DNA of 64,000 nt, from positions 62,001 to 126,000 of the forward strand of contig JADJAE010000003.1 in assembly GCA_016704445.1 (NCBI GenBank). The letters run 5' to 3'. The DNA comes from Deltaproteobacteria bacterium (GTDB taxonomy: Bacteria > Myxococcota_A > Polyangia > Polyangiales > Ga0077539). Made by a program: the position numbers and the translations under genes. Positions 43,740 through 52,565 of the stretch are shown one piece after another. Each line of letters opens with the position of its first letter. Position 1 is the stretch's first letter. Below the pieces are notes generated by a model. The model ran no database searches and was not told the origin of the DNA. It saw only the letters and a list, made by a program, of their open reading frames with translations.

Positions 43740-45854
43740 TCAGTGCCCGTCGAAGAAGACCCGGGCGTTGGGTGCGCCGGGCGTGATCTCGACGGAGCGG
43801 CTGACGGTCTCGTTGGGGCGCTCGCAGGTGATCTGGTGGGTGCCCGCGGCGAGGCGGAGGTGGAAGAGCGGGGTCTGCCCCACGGGGTGACCATCGACCA
43901 GCACGCGACAGCGGGGCGTCGAGCCCACGGCGAGCTCGGGGAGGGCGGTCGCCTGGGCGAGGCCCGGGCCGACGCTGGTCGGCAGCGCCGGGGCCGCGGA
44001 GGGTGCTGCGACGCGGGGGCGGGCTGGGGCCTCGACCGGGGGAGCGGGCGCCGAGGGAGCGGGCCTCGGCACGGCTGCGGCGACTGGGGGCGCGACCGGG
44101 GGAGCGGGCGCCGCGGGGACCGGCAGCATCGGAGGGAGGACGAGGTCGCGGTCTCGGTCGGGGACGACGTTGACCTCGATGGACTCGAAGCCGTCGGCCT
44201 CGACGCGGATGCGCAGCGGCCGAGAGGCGCGAGGGACGTAGGCCTCGTTGGAGAAGTAGCGCACGCCGCCGATGACGGGCCTCGCGTCGTCGCGCATGCC
44301 GAGCAGGCGCAGCCGGATGTTGAGGGGCGCGACCGGGCGGGGACGCTCCCTCAGCCGGCTCAGCGTCACCACGCTCAGGGCCACGAGCAGGCCCGAGAGG
44401 AAGGCCGCGGACAGGAACAGCCAGCGGCGAGAGCGGGGATAGGGAGCGAGAGAGGGGCGCGCGGCGACGTCCTCGATGGGGAGCACGGCGCCTTGCGGCG
44501 TGAGCTCGACCGCCGCGGTGACCGGAGTCGGAGGGAGGAGCGTGCCGCTCGGGGTGGCCTCGATCACCGGAAGGCGAGGCGGCGGCGGCAGCGGCGGCAG
44601 CGAGGGGGCGCGGAAGATCGCCGGGCGGATCGAGTCGAAGCGCTGGTAGCCCGGGCGCTGAGAGAGCGGCACCGGCGCGGCGCCCCCCTCGACGACGGCG
44701 CTCACCTTGACGGCGTGCACCTTGGTGGGCGCGCTGTCCGCGGCGTTCTCGTCGTCGATGCGCACCATGCCCGGGAACACCGGGCGGATGGACAGCGGCC
44801 CGGCGAACTCCTCGGCCGCCGCGGGCTGCGCGTCGTCGGTGAGGTCTTCGACCGTGTCCCGCGCGCGCCCGATGCCCGGAGCGATCTCCTGCTGCGTGGT
44901 CGGATCGTCGGGCCGCGCGGTGGGAAACTCCTCCGGCCCGGGGATGCGCAGCAGCGACTGGCGCACCGCGATCTCGGGGTGCTGCTCGAGGTACGCGCCG
45001 ATCTCCTGGAGCATGTCGGCCGCGCTGGCGAAGCGGGAGCTGCGGTCCTTTTCGAGGCAGCGGTCGATGAGGGCGGAGAGCCCGGACTCGATGCCCAGCT
45101 CCGTCGCCCGCTTGTGCTCCTCGGTGACCACCGCGAGGATCTGCTGGTTGTAGTTCTCGCCGTCGAAGGGGAGCTCGCCGGTGAGGCACTCGTACATCAC
45201 CACGCCGAGCGCCCAGATGTCGGCGCGCGGGTCGATCTGCTCGCCGCGGGCCTGCTCCGGGGACATGTAGTGCGGCGTGCCGACGGTGGTGTTGGCGCGG
45301 GTGATGGAGAGCGAGATCTCCTTCTCCGGGTCGAGGATCTTCGAGATGCCGAAGTCCACGATCTTCACGTGCGTCTCGCCGCTCGCCCGCCTCGCCAGGA
45401 ACACGTTCTCGGGCTTGATGTCCCGGTGCACGATGTTCTCCCGGTGGGCCACGATCAGGGCCTGGAGCACCTGACAGACCACGGTGAGGGTCTCGCCCGG
45501 CAGCAGCTTGTCGTAGCGCAGCAGGTAGGTCGCGAGGTCGATGCCGGTGAGCAGCTCGAGGACGATGAACAGCGACCCGTCATCCGGGTCTTCGCCCGCG
45601 TCGAGCACCTCGACCACGTTGGGGTGACGCACCCTGGCGGCCGCGAGGGCCTCGTTGACGAAGCGCCGGACGTTGTCCCCGTCGGCCTGACTCTCGGGGT
45701 GCATCACCTTGATGGCGACGTGCCGGTGGGAGCCCACGAGCTCGGCCTCGTAGACCATGCCCATGCCGCCACGGCCGAGCACGCGAACGAGCTTGTAGCG
45801 CCCCGCTACCGTCGATCCGATGCGTGATTGTTCTACTGTGGTCGCGGCCGACAC
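43740..45854 (-). CDS. Ser/Thr protein kinase with C-terminal PEGA-like domain
   Basis: 704 residues from GTG 45854 (the frame is open 16 codons further). Kinase domain: glycine loop VLGRGGMGMVYEA, ATP-binding K49 in VAIKV, catalytic HRDIKPEN at 143-150, DFGISK, and GTPHYMSPEQARG. A Pro/Asp-rich linker of about 200 residues follows, then a membrane helix (LFLSAAFLSGLLVALSVV) and an extracytoplasmic region with PEGA-like strands (RIRVEADGFESIEV and VLVDGHPVGQTPL). Likely a membrane receptor kinase. Divergent from the Fe-S protein gene. Confidence 0.92.
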   Translation of the reverse strand: MSAATTVEQSRIGSTVAGRYKLVRVLGRGGMGMVYEAELVGSHRHVAIKVMHPESQADGDNVRRFVNEALAAARVRHPNVVEVLDAGEDPDDGSLFIVLELLTGIDLATYLLRYDKLLPGETLTVVCQVLQALIVAHRENIVHRDIKPENVFLARRASGETHVKIVDFGISKILDPEKEISLSITRANTTVGTPHYMSPEQARGEQIDPRADIWALGVVMYECLTGELPFDGENYNQQILAVVTEEHKRATELGIESGLSALIDRCLEKDRSSRFASAADMLQEIGAYLEQHPEIAVRQSLLRIPGPEEFPTARPDDPTTQQEIAPGIGRARDTVEDLTDDAQPAAAEEFAGPLSIRPVFPGMVRIDDENAADSAPTKVHAVKVSAVVEGGAAPVPLSQRPGYQRFDSIRPAIFRAPSLPPLPPPPRLPVIEATPSGTLLPPTPVTAAVELTPQGAVLPIEDVAARPSLAPYPRSRRWLFLSAAFLSGLLVALSVVTLSRLRERPRPVAPLNIRLRLLGMRDDARPVIGGVRYFSNEAYVPRASRPLRIRVEADGFESIEVNVVPDRDRDLVLPPMLPVPAAPAPPVAPPVAAAVPRPAPSAPAPPVEAPARPRVAAPSAAPALPTSVGPGLAQATALPELAVGSTPRCRVLVDGHPVGQTPLFHLRLAAGTHQITCERPNETVSRSVEITPGAPNARVFFDGH

Positions 45855-45971
45855 CCTGCGAATACCCCGAACGGTGAGATGGAGGTCCAGCTTACCCCAC
45901 ACCGCGACGGAAGGTCACGTTGCTTGACCGGGGATCAGCACCGACGCCGAAGCCCAACGGGCGGCGCCGTC

Positions 45972-45977
45972 TATGGT
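45972..45977 (+). promoter_or_regulatory. Candidate -10 element before the Fe-S protein gene
   Basis: TATGGT ends 13 bases before the ATG at 45991 and contains the earlier ATG at 45973. This arrangement favours 45991 as the true start. Confidence 0.35.
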
Positions 45978-45990
45978 ACCCACGTATTCC

Positions 45991-47106
45991 ATGAATAGAC
46001 GGCTCCCGTTGCTGGAGGGGCGCGCCGAGGCCACCAACCGGTGCACCTACTGCCCGAAGCTCTGTCGCCCGGCCTGTCCGGTCTCGACCGTCGAGGGCCG
46101 CGAGACCGTCACCCCGTGGGGAAAGATGCGGGCGATGGACGAGCTCCTTCGCGACATCGAACCCGCAGAGGAGCCCTCTCGCGCCGCGATGGCCTGGGCC
46201 TGCACCGGCTGCGGCAGGTGCCGGACGCTCTGTCTGCTCGACAACCCGGTGGCCGAGACGCTCTGGGACGGCCGCGCCGACGCGCTCGCCAACCGTATCG
46301 CCCCGGAGCCGGTGAGCCGTCTGGTCGAAGGCTGGGAGCACCATCGGGCGCAGCTCCAGGCCGCCGCGGAGGACGCCGGGCTCGCTGGATCGGGCTCCGC
46401 CGTGGCGGTGATCCCGGGGTGTCGCGCGGTGCGGGAAGACCCGTCGGGCGCTCGGAGGACGCTTCGTTCGGTGGAGGCCCTCACCGGCGGATGCCACGTG
46501 GTCGGCGGCGAGTGCTGCGGCGCGCCGCTCTGGGACGCGGGCGATCGCGAGGGCTTCTTCCGTCAGGCCGAGCGCTTCGTGGCCGCGGTCGGCCCCGACG
46601 CGACCGAGCTGGTCGTCTCGGACGCGGGCTGCGCCTGGACGTTGCGGACGCTCTACCCCCGACTTGGCCTCGCCCCGGAGCGCTGGGTCCGCGTCGAGCA
46701 CCTGGCGGAGACCGCCGCGCGCAAGCTCGACCGGCTCCGGCCGATGGAGGTCGACGGCCCCGTCGCGGTGCACGACAGCTGTCGGCTCGGCCGGGGGCTC
46801 GGCGTCTACGACGCCCCCCGCGCGGTGATGCAGCGCATCCTGGGGCGTCCCGCCCTGGAGCTTCCCTCGTCGCGCGATCAGTCGAGCTGCAGCGGCGCCG
46901 GGGGGCTTCTGCCCATCACCCGACCTGCCACCTCGCGGGCGATCGCAGCCGACCTCGCCGCCGAGGTGCGAGAGCTGGGGCCCGAGGTGGCGGTGGTGAC
47001 GAGCTGCACGTCGAGCCGATCTCAGTTGCGCAAGGCCGGGGTTCGCGCCGACGATCTGGCCGACTGGATCGCGCGGTCGCTGGGCGTGGCGGGCGACGCG
47101 GGCTGA
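45991..47106 (+). CDS. (Fe-S)-binding protein with CCG domains (GlcF-like)
   Basis: 371 residues. Two 4Fe-4S ferredoxin motifs at the N-terminus, CTYCPKLCRPACP and CTGCGRCRTLC, then two CCG-type domains: GGECCGAPLWDAG and DSCRLGRG / SSCSGAGG. This is the layout of glycolate oxidase subunit GlcF and heterodisulfide reductase-related subunits. The flavoprotein partner is not adjacent. The ATG at 45991 is chosen over 45973 because of the -10-like TATGGT. Head of a tight plus-strand run (gaps of 15, 3 and 14 bases to the next three genes). Confidence 0.85.
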   Translation: MNRRLPLLEGRAEATNRCTYCPKLCRPACPVSTVEGRETVTPWGKMRAMDELLRDIEPAEEPSRAAMAWACTGCGRCRTLCLLDNPVAETLWDGRADALANRIAPEPVSRLVEGWEHHRAQLQAAAEDAGLAGSGSAVAVIPGCRAVREDPSGARRTLRSVEALTGGCHVVGGECCGAPLWDAGDREGFFRQAERFVAAVGPDATELVVSDAGCAWTLRTLYPRLGLAPERWVRVEHLAETAARKLDRLRPMEVDGPVAVHDSCRLGRGLGVYDAPRAVMQRILGRPALELPSSRDQSSCSGAGGLLPITRPATSRAIAADLAAEVRELGPEVAVVTSCTSSRSQLRKAGVRADDLADWIARSLGVAGDAG

Positions 47107-47121
47107 GAGGAGACGCGCGGC

Positions 47122-48069
47122 GTGGCGACGGGACGATCGTTAGAACTTGTGGTGAACCCCGCGGCCGGAGGAGGCCGCGCGGGGCGGTTGCTGAGCGAGT
47201 ACTCGCGGGCGCTCGACGCCGAGGGCTTCGAGGTGACGGTGCACCGCACCGGGGGGAAGCGGCAGCTCGAGGAGACCGTGCGGTCGCTGGTCGAGCAGGG
47301 CGCCCCGCGGGTCGCGGTGATGGGGGGCGACGGCACCTTCCACGACGCCATGAACGCGCTGCTGCGCGACGACGGCTCGGTGATGCCGAGCGCGAAGACG
47401 GCCTTCGCGGTGATCCCGGCGGGCACCGGGAGCGACCTGGGAGCCCGCGCGCTGCACATCCCCGACGGGGCCAGGGAGCTCGCCCGCTGGCTCGCCGCCG
47501 CGACCCCCCGGCCCTTCGACCTCGGGCTGCTGGAGTACCTCGATCGCGAGGGGGAGCGCTCGAAGATGCTCTTCACCAACATCGCGAGCTGCGGCATCTC
47601 CGGGCGCGTCGACGAGCTGGTGGGCGCCGGTCCCAAGTGGCTCTCCGGCAAGGCCAGCTACATGTTCGCGACCGTCCGCGCGATCGCCGGGTGGCGCCAC
47701 TGCCCGATGCGGGTGCGGGTCGACGGGGAGCTGATCTACGAGGGCAAGGCGATGGCCTTCGCGGTCTGCAACGGCCGAGCGTTCGGCGGCGGGATGATCA
47801 TGGCGCCGGACGCCGACCAGTCGGACGGGCTCTTCGAGGTGGTGGGCCTCGGGGACATGGGGCTCGGGGACGTGATCCAGAACTTCCCGAAGATCTACAA
47901 GGGCACGCACCTCGGCGAGCCCAAGGTGATCTCCGCCCGGGGGAGGGTGATCGAGATCGAGAGCACGCGCGGGGATGTTCCGCTCGACATCGACGGCGAG
48001 GCCCCGGGGACGCTGCCAGCCCGGATGTCGGTGCTGCCCGGCGCCGTGCGTGTGCTGCGAGCGACCTGA
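47122..48069 (+). CDS. Diacylglycerol/lipid kinase family protein (YegS/DagK-like)
   Basis: 315 residues. Lipid kinase catalytic domain with LVVNPAAGGGRAG, the invariant GGDGTFHD, IPAGTGSDLGA and, in the second domain, NGRAFGGGMIMAPDADQSDG. Such enzymes phosphorylate diacylglycerol or related lipids with ATP at the cytoplasmic membrane. GTG start with GAGAGGAG upstream. It is three bases before the next gene. Confidence 0.9.
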   Translation: MATGRSLELVVNPAAGGGRAGRLLSEYSRALDAEGFEVTVHRTGGKRQLEETVRSLVEQGAPRVAVMGGDGTFHDAMNALLRDDGSVMPSAKTAFAVIPAGTGSDLGARALHIPDGARELARWLAAATPRPFDLGLLEYLDREGERSKMLFTNIASCGISGRVDELVGAGPKWLSGKASYMFATVRAIAGWRHCPMRVRVDGELIYEGKAMAFAVCNGRAFGGGMIMAPDADQSDGLFEVVGLGDMGLGDVIQNFPKIYKGTHLGEPKVISARGRVIEIESTRGDVPLDIDGEAPGTLPARMSVLPGAVRVLRAT

Positions 48070-48072
48070 CCG

Positions 48073-49317
48073 ATGGCGACCGGGCGGCCCGGCCGTCGGC
48101 ACCTGAGAATCGGCGAGCTGGAGCGCGCGCTCGGGGTGACGCGCGACCAGGTGCACCACTACGTCGAGCTCGGCCTGGTCCCGGCGCCCGAGAAGAGCGC
48201 GGCGACGCTCGCGTGGTACGGCCCGGAGCACCAGGCGGCGGTGGCCCGGGTGAGGGCGATCCGCGACGCGGGGGGCTCGCTCTCGCAGGCGCAGCGATGG
48301 CTGGCGGGGCCGCTCGCTCACGCCGGTCCGGAGGACTGCGCGACGCTCACCCGCTGGGTGATCGGCGATCGCGCGGGGGGAGCGCTGGAGGCCGGCCGCA
48401 CGCGCGCCCGGCTGCCGCTCGAGGCCGTGGTGGCGATGATCGACGCCGGACTCGCGAGGATCGATCCCGACGCGCTGGTCTCCGGCGCCGCGCTCGATCC
48501 GACGCCGTGGCTGGACGAGCTCGCGGCGCGCTGGGTCGAGCGAGAGGAGCAGGCGAGGGTGACCGTCGCTGGGGAGGCGCTGGAGGCTGCGGCGAGCGCG
48601 AAGCTGGCGCCCTGGCTGCCGATCGCGTCGGCGAGGGTGGAGGGAGGCGCGCTGCGGGCGGCGGCGCTCGACCAGGCGCTCTCAGCAGACGAGCCAGGAG
48701 CGCACGAGGAGCGCGCCAGGCTCGGGTTGATGGTGCCCGTGCCGACGGGGTGGCTGCCTGAGCACGGAGGCTGGAGCGCGGTCGCTCGCGGCGCGGCGGC
48801 CATGCGGTCGCGAAAGTGGATCGAGGCGGGGACGGCGCTCTCCACGGCGCCGCCCGGTGCGCCCGGAGCGACCCTCGCGGCGGCGCTGGGCTGGTGCGCC
48901 GGGGCGATGGCCGCGGCCCGCGCAGGCGACGGCGTGCTCGGGGTGGTCGCTCGCCTCGGAGAGCTGAGGGCGATCGACGCCTCGGCCGCGGCTGATCTCG
49001 TGGAGCGGCTGCGGCTGCGGTGGACGCTCGCGGTCACCTGGCTCGCGCTGCCTCCGCGCTGGGGCTCCGACCGACCGGGCGTGGAGCTTGGCGCGCTGAT
49101 GGCCGAGCTCGCGACGGTCCCCTCGGACGACCGCCGGAGGGCGACCGGGGAGCTCGACGTCGTCGAGGCCAACGCGGGCCTCGCGCTCTCGGCGTGGAGG
49201 CTCCGGGCCGGCGACCGGGCGGGCTCGGCGGAGGCGGCGCGCGGGGTGGTCGCGTTCGGCGGGGCGGCGGCCCAGGAGGCGGCGCGGCGGGTGCGGCGGG
49301 CCTCCAGGGCGATGTGA
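48073..49317 (+). CDS. MerR-family-like DNA-binding protein with long C-terminal region
   Basis: 414 residues. The N-terminal 75 residues match a MerR winged helix: RIGELERALGVTRDQVHHYV, GLVPAPEKSAATLAWYGPEH and AVARVRAIRDAGGSL. The remaining 330 residues are Ala-rich helices with no effector motif. It is much longer than ordinary MerR regulators (about 130-300). It lies within the operon-like run 45991-50183. The effector and target are unknown. Confidence 0.7.
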   Translation: MATGRPGRRHLRIGELERALGVTRDQVHHYVELGLVPAPEKSAATLAWYGPEHQAAVARVRAIRDAGGSLSQAQRWLAGPLAHAGPEDCATLTRWVIGDRAGGALEAGRTRARLPLEAVVAMIDAGLARIDPDALVSGAALDPTPWLDELAARWVEREEQARVTVAGEALEAAASAKLAPWLPIASARVEGGALRAAALDQALSADEPGAHEERARLGLMVPVPTGWLPEHGGWSAVARGAAAMRSRKWIEAGTALSTAPPGAPGATLAAALGWCAGAMAAARAGDGVLGVVARLGELRAIDASAAADLVERLRLRWTLAVTWLALPPRWGSDRPGVELGALMAELATVPSDDRRRATGELDVVEANAGLALSAWRLRAGDRAGSAEAARGVVAFGGAAAQEAARRVRRASRAM

Positions 49318-49331
49318 TATCAACGCCCGCG

Positions 49332-50183
49332 ATGAGCGAGACGACGAAGGTTGCGGTGCTCGGCGCGGGCACCATGGGTCACGGCATCGCGCAGGTGTGC
49401 GCGTCCGCGGGGTTCACCGTCCACGTGAGCGACCCCTCGGAGGGGGCGCGAGAGAAGGGGATCAAGGGCGTCCGCGACTCGCTCGACCGCATGGTCGCGA
49501 AGGCGAGGCTCACGGCGGCGCAGCGCGACGAGGCGCTCGGCCGCATCGGCTGGGGCGGAGACCTCGGCGCGGCGGTCGAGGGGGCCGACGTGGTGATCGA
49601 GGCGGTGCCCGAGCGCATCGAGCTCAAGCGCGAGCTGCTGCAGCGGGTCGACGCGCTCGCGCCCTCGTCGGCGCTCCTCGGGTCCAACACCTCGTCGCTC
49701 TCCATCACCGAGCTGGGGGCGGCGCTGCGCGACCCGTCGAGGCTCGTGGGCCTTCACTTCTTCAACCCGGTTCCGGTGATGGAGCTGCTCGAGATCGTGC
49801 GCGGCGTGCGCACGGCGGAGGAGAGCATCGACCGCGCGCTGGCCTTCGCGGCGAAGCTCTCGAAGACGCCCATCGTGGTGCGCGACATGCCGGGCTTCGC
49901 GACCAGCCGGCTGGGCGTGGCGCTCGGCGCCGAGGCCATCCGGATGCTGGAGCAGGGGGTGGCCAGCGCCGAGGACATCGACCGCGCCATGGAGCTGGGC
50001 TACCGGCACCCGATGGGTCCGCTCCGGCTGACCGACCTGGTCGGGCTCGACGTGCGGCTGGCGATCCTCGACCACCTGCACCGCGAGCTGGGGGAGCAGT
50101 TTCGCGCGCCCCCGCTGCTGAGGCAGATGGTGCGCGCGGGCAAGCTGGGCAAGAAGACCGGCGAGGGCTTCTACAAGTGGTGA
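49332..50183 (+). CDS. 3-hydroxyacyl-CoA dehydrogenase (Hbd/PaaH type)
   Basis: 283 residues. N-terminal NAD-binding Rossmann motif VAVLGAGTMGHGIAQV, acidic ligand region EAVPERIELK, the SNTSSL motif, catalytic LHFFNPVPVM and the C-terminal helical dimerisation domain ending KTGEGFYKW. Oxidises 3-hydroxybutyryl-CoA or 3-hydroxyacyl-CoA with NAD(P). Only one catalytic domain pair is present, as in the short-chain enzyme. The thiolase gene at 54388 would supply the next beta-oxidation step. Confidence 0.93.
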   Translation: MSETTKVAVLGAGTMGHGIAQVCASAGFTVHVSDPSEGAREKGIKGVRDSLDRMVAKARLTAAQRDEALGRIGWGGDLGAAVEGADVVIEAVPERIELKRELLQRVDALAPSSALLGSNTSSLSITELGAALRDPSRLVGLHFFNPVPVMELLEIVRGVRTAEESIDRALAFAAKLSKTPIVVRDMPGFATSRLGVALGAEAIRMLEQGVASAEDIDRAMELGYRHPMGPLRLTDLVGLDVRLAILDHLHRELGEQFRAPPLLRQMVRAGKLGKKTGEGFYKW

Positions 50184-50190
50184 GCGCTGT

Positions 50191-51420
50191 TCAGGTCGTG
50201 TACTCGGCGTTGACCTCGACGTAGCGGTAGCCGAGGTCGCTGGTCATCAGCATCGCCGCGCCGTCGCCCTCGGCGAGGGCGATCTCCAGCACCAGGTTCT
50301 CCGCGCGCATCGCGGCGGAGAGGGCGGCGCGGTCGAAGTCCGTCGGGGCGTCGTGCTCGAAGACCGTGACGCCCTGGAGCGTGCAGCGCAGCCCGGCCAC
50401 GCTGCGCACGGACTTCGCGTTGCCCACCTGGGAGACGAAGCGCCCCCAGTTGGGGTCGTTGCCGAAGAGGGCGGTGCGCACGAGGGCGCTGTGCGCGACG
50501 GTGTCCGCGACGTCCCTCGCCGCGGCGTGGTCGCGCGCCCCGGTGACCTGGATGGTCGTGACCTTGGTGGCCCCCTCGCCATCGCGCGCGATGAGCCACG
50601 CGAGGTGGCCCGCGACGTCGGTGACCTCGCGTTGGACGCGCCCGAAGCCCGCCTCGGCGCGCCCGGTCGCAAGGAGCAGGAAGGTGTCGTTGGTGCTCGG
50701 GTGCGTGTCGACGTGCACGGCGTTGAAGCTGCGCGCGGCGACGTCGCCGATGGCCGACCGAAGCGCCTCGGGGGTGGCGCGGGCGTCGGTCGCCACGAAG
50801 GCCAGCATCGTGGCCATGTCGGGGTGGATCATCCCCGCGCCCTTGCACACCCCGGCGATGCGCGCGCCCGGGAGCGCGAGCCCGTGCTCCTTGGGAAACG
50901 CGTCGGTGGTCATGATGGCTCGGAGGAAGCGCCGCCCCGCCTCGCGCTCGGACGACAGCGCGGCGAGGCACAGGTCGATGCCGGCGCGCACGCGGTCCAT
51001 CGGGAGCGCGTGGCCGATGACCCCGGTGCTGCACACGAGCACCTCGTCGGGGCGGCAGCCCAGGGCGGCGGCCACGCGGTCGCACATCTCCCGCGCGTCC
51101 GCGAGGCCCCGCTCGCCGGTGCACGCGTTGGCGTTGCCGCTGTTGACGACCACCGCGCGGATCATTCCTCCGTTGGCGCGCAGGTGCTCGCGGCTCACGA
51201 CGACGGGCGCCGCGGGGAAGAGGTTCTGCGTGAAGATGCCCGCGCACGCGACGGGCGCGTCGGCGACGAGCAGCGCCACGTCCGGGCGCCCGCTGGCCTT
51301 GATGCCCGCGGCGACGCCGGCGGCGCGCAGCGATGAAATCTCCGAGAGCGTCACCGAGGCTTCGGGGAGCTCGGGCAGCGGGTGATGCAGTCGGGCGTCG
51401 AGCGATCGTGCTTCAGTCAT
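50191..51420 (-). CDS. argJ: Bifunctional glutamate N-acetyltransferase/amino-acid acetyltransferase ArgJ
   Basis: 409 residues. Self-cleaving enzyme of arginine synthesis that transfers acetyl from N-acetylornithine to glutamate. The cleavage region reads KGAGMIHPDMATMLAF, where the Thr after M-A becomes the nucleophile of the beta chain. Other signatures: VVNSGNANACTG, TTDAFPK, and the C-terminal NDPNWGR. The ATG is preceded by GAGGAGAG. Convergent with the hydroxyacyl-CoA dehydrogenase (7-base gap). No other arg gene is adjacent. Confidence 0.95.
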   Translation of the reverse strand: MTEARSLDARLHHPLPELPEASVTLSEISSLRAAGVAAGIKASGRPDVALLVADAPVACAGIFTQNLFPAAPVVVSREHLRANGGMIRAVVVNSGNANACTGERGLADAREMCDRVAAALGCRPDEVLVCSTGVIGHALPMDRVRAGIDLCLAALSSEREAGRRFLRAIMTTDAFPKEHGLALPGARIAGVCKGAGMIHPDMATMLAFVATDARATPEALRSAIGDVAARSFNAVHVDTHPSTNDTFLLLATGRAEAGFGRVQREVTDVAGHLAWLIARDGEGATKVTTIQVTGARDHAAARDVADTVAHSALVRTALFGNDPNWGRFVSQVGNAKSVRSVAGLRCTLQGVTVFEHDAPTDFDRAALSAAMRAENLVLEIALAEGDGAAMLMTSDLGYRYVEVNAEYTT

Positions 51421-51747
51421 TAGGGTCTCTCCTCACCTTCGCGGCGGCGGAGACTCTCACCGCGCGCGCAGGGGTCAAGACGCGACGCGACGCGGGGGCG
51501 CTTCGGGCTTCGTCCAGACACCCATCGACCGACATCGCCACCGCAAAGTTGACCCGGGGGGCTTGTTCGAGGCGCCGGACGCGCTTACAAGTGCGCTCTC
51601 TCTTGAACTTGGCCGTTCGTGTTCCCACCCTTAGGAATGCGGCCGGTTCGTGAGGCCAAAGACGGTCTCGCACACGGATTTCGAACGCGATTCAAAGGTG
51701 TCGACGGCTTAGATCCCGTCGCGCCGCGAAACCCCGCGGAGGAACTG
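51421..51747 (+). other. Intergenic region before the FGE-like gene
   Basis: 327 bases between divergent genes with no supported coding sequence; the open frames here are short and lack start sites. It holds the argJ ribosome-binding site and the GGAGGA site for the gene at 51748. Stretches around 51545-51640 are less G+C-rich than their surroundings and are a likely promoter region, but I could not place a well-spaced -35/-10 pair. Confidence 0.4.
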
Positions 51748-52506
51748 ATGCAGCGATCGTCTGGCCTGCCCAAGAGCGTGTTGACCCTCTCCTCGTTCGC
51801 GCTCCTTGGTGCGCTGGTGTTTGGAGCCTCCGTGGCGAGCTCCAACGCCCCCTGTCCGGATGGCATGGCCTTCGTGCCTGGCAGCGGATTCTGTGTCGAT
51901 CGCTACGAGGCCTCGCTGATGGAGATCCGGCCCGATGGCCGTGAGGTCCCCCACTCGCCCTACATGAACCCTGGGCGCGCCGACGTCCGGGCGGTCACCC
52001 GCCGAGGGGTGGTCCCGCAGGGCTACATCTCGCAGGTGCAGGCCTCGCGGGCGTGCGCCCGGTCGGGCAAGCGGCTGTGCTCGGAGCGCGAGTGGTTCCG
52101 CTCGTGCCGGGGGCCCAACGGGCGCACCCACGGGTACAGCAACCAGCGTCAGGACGGGCGCTGCAACGAGAACCACCGCTGGCACCCCGTCGTGCGGCTC
52201 TTCCGCTCCACCACCCCCTACCTCTGGGGCATGGCGCTGATGAACGACCCGCAGATCAACCAGCTCCCCGGCACCGTCTCCCTCACCGGCGCGCACTCTG
52301 GCTGCAGCAACGAGCACGGCGTCTTCGACATGGTGGGCAACCTCCATGAGTGGACCGCGGACTCCGAGGGCACCTTCCGCGGCGGCTACTACATGGACAC
52401 CACCATCAACGGCGAGGGCTGCTGGTACCGCACCCCCGGCCACAACACCGCCTACCATGACTACTCCATCGGCTTCCGCTGCTGCGCGACCGCCGGCGAG
52501 GAGTAG
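51748..52506 (+). CDS. Secreted formylglycine-generating-enzyme-like (SUMF1) protein
   Basis: 252 residues from ATG 51748, with GGAGGAA seven bases upstream. A signal sequence (VLTLSSFALLGALVFGASVA) is followed by an FGE-sulfatase domain: MAFVPGSGFCVDRYEAS, a CARSGKRLCSEREWFRSCRG block, VFDMVGNLHEWTAD, and the terminal SIGFRCC. True FGE uses a copper-bound Cys pair to oxidise sulfatase Cys. Here many cysteines are present but the active Cys pair is not obvious, so it may be a non-enzymatic relative, common in myxobacteria. Confidence 0.82.
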   Translation: MQRSSGLPKSVLTLSSFALLGALVFGASVASSNAPCPDGMAFVPGSGFCVDRYEASLMEIRPDGREVPHSPYMNPGRADVRAVTRRGVVPQGYISQVQASRACARSGKRLCSEREWFRSCRGPNGRTHGYSNQRQDGRCNENHRWHPVVRLFRSTTPYLWGMALMNDPQINQLPGTVSLTGAHSGCSNEHGVFDMVGNLHEWTADSEGTFRGGYYMDTTINGEGCWYRTPGHNTAYHDYSIGFRCCATAGEE

Positions 52507-52565
52507 CGTCCGATCTTGCCGTGATCGTGCGTCCGGCTGGCGCTTGAAGTAGCGTCGCTGCGCGC

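Noticed and set aside
51549..51591. Promoter TTGACC with TACAAG before the FGE-like gene
   Set aside because: The spacing is about 31 bases, too long for a sigma-70 promoter.
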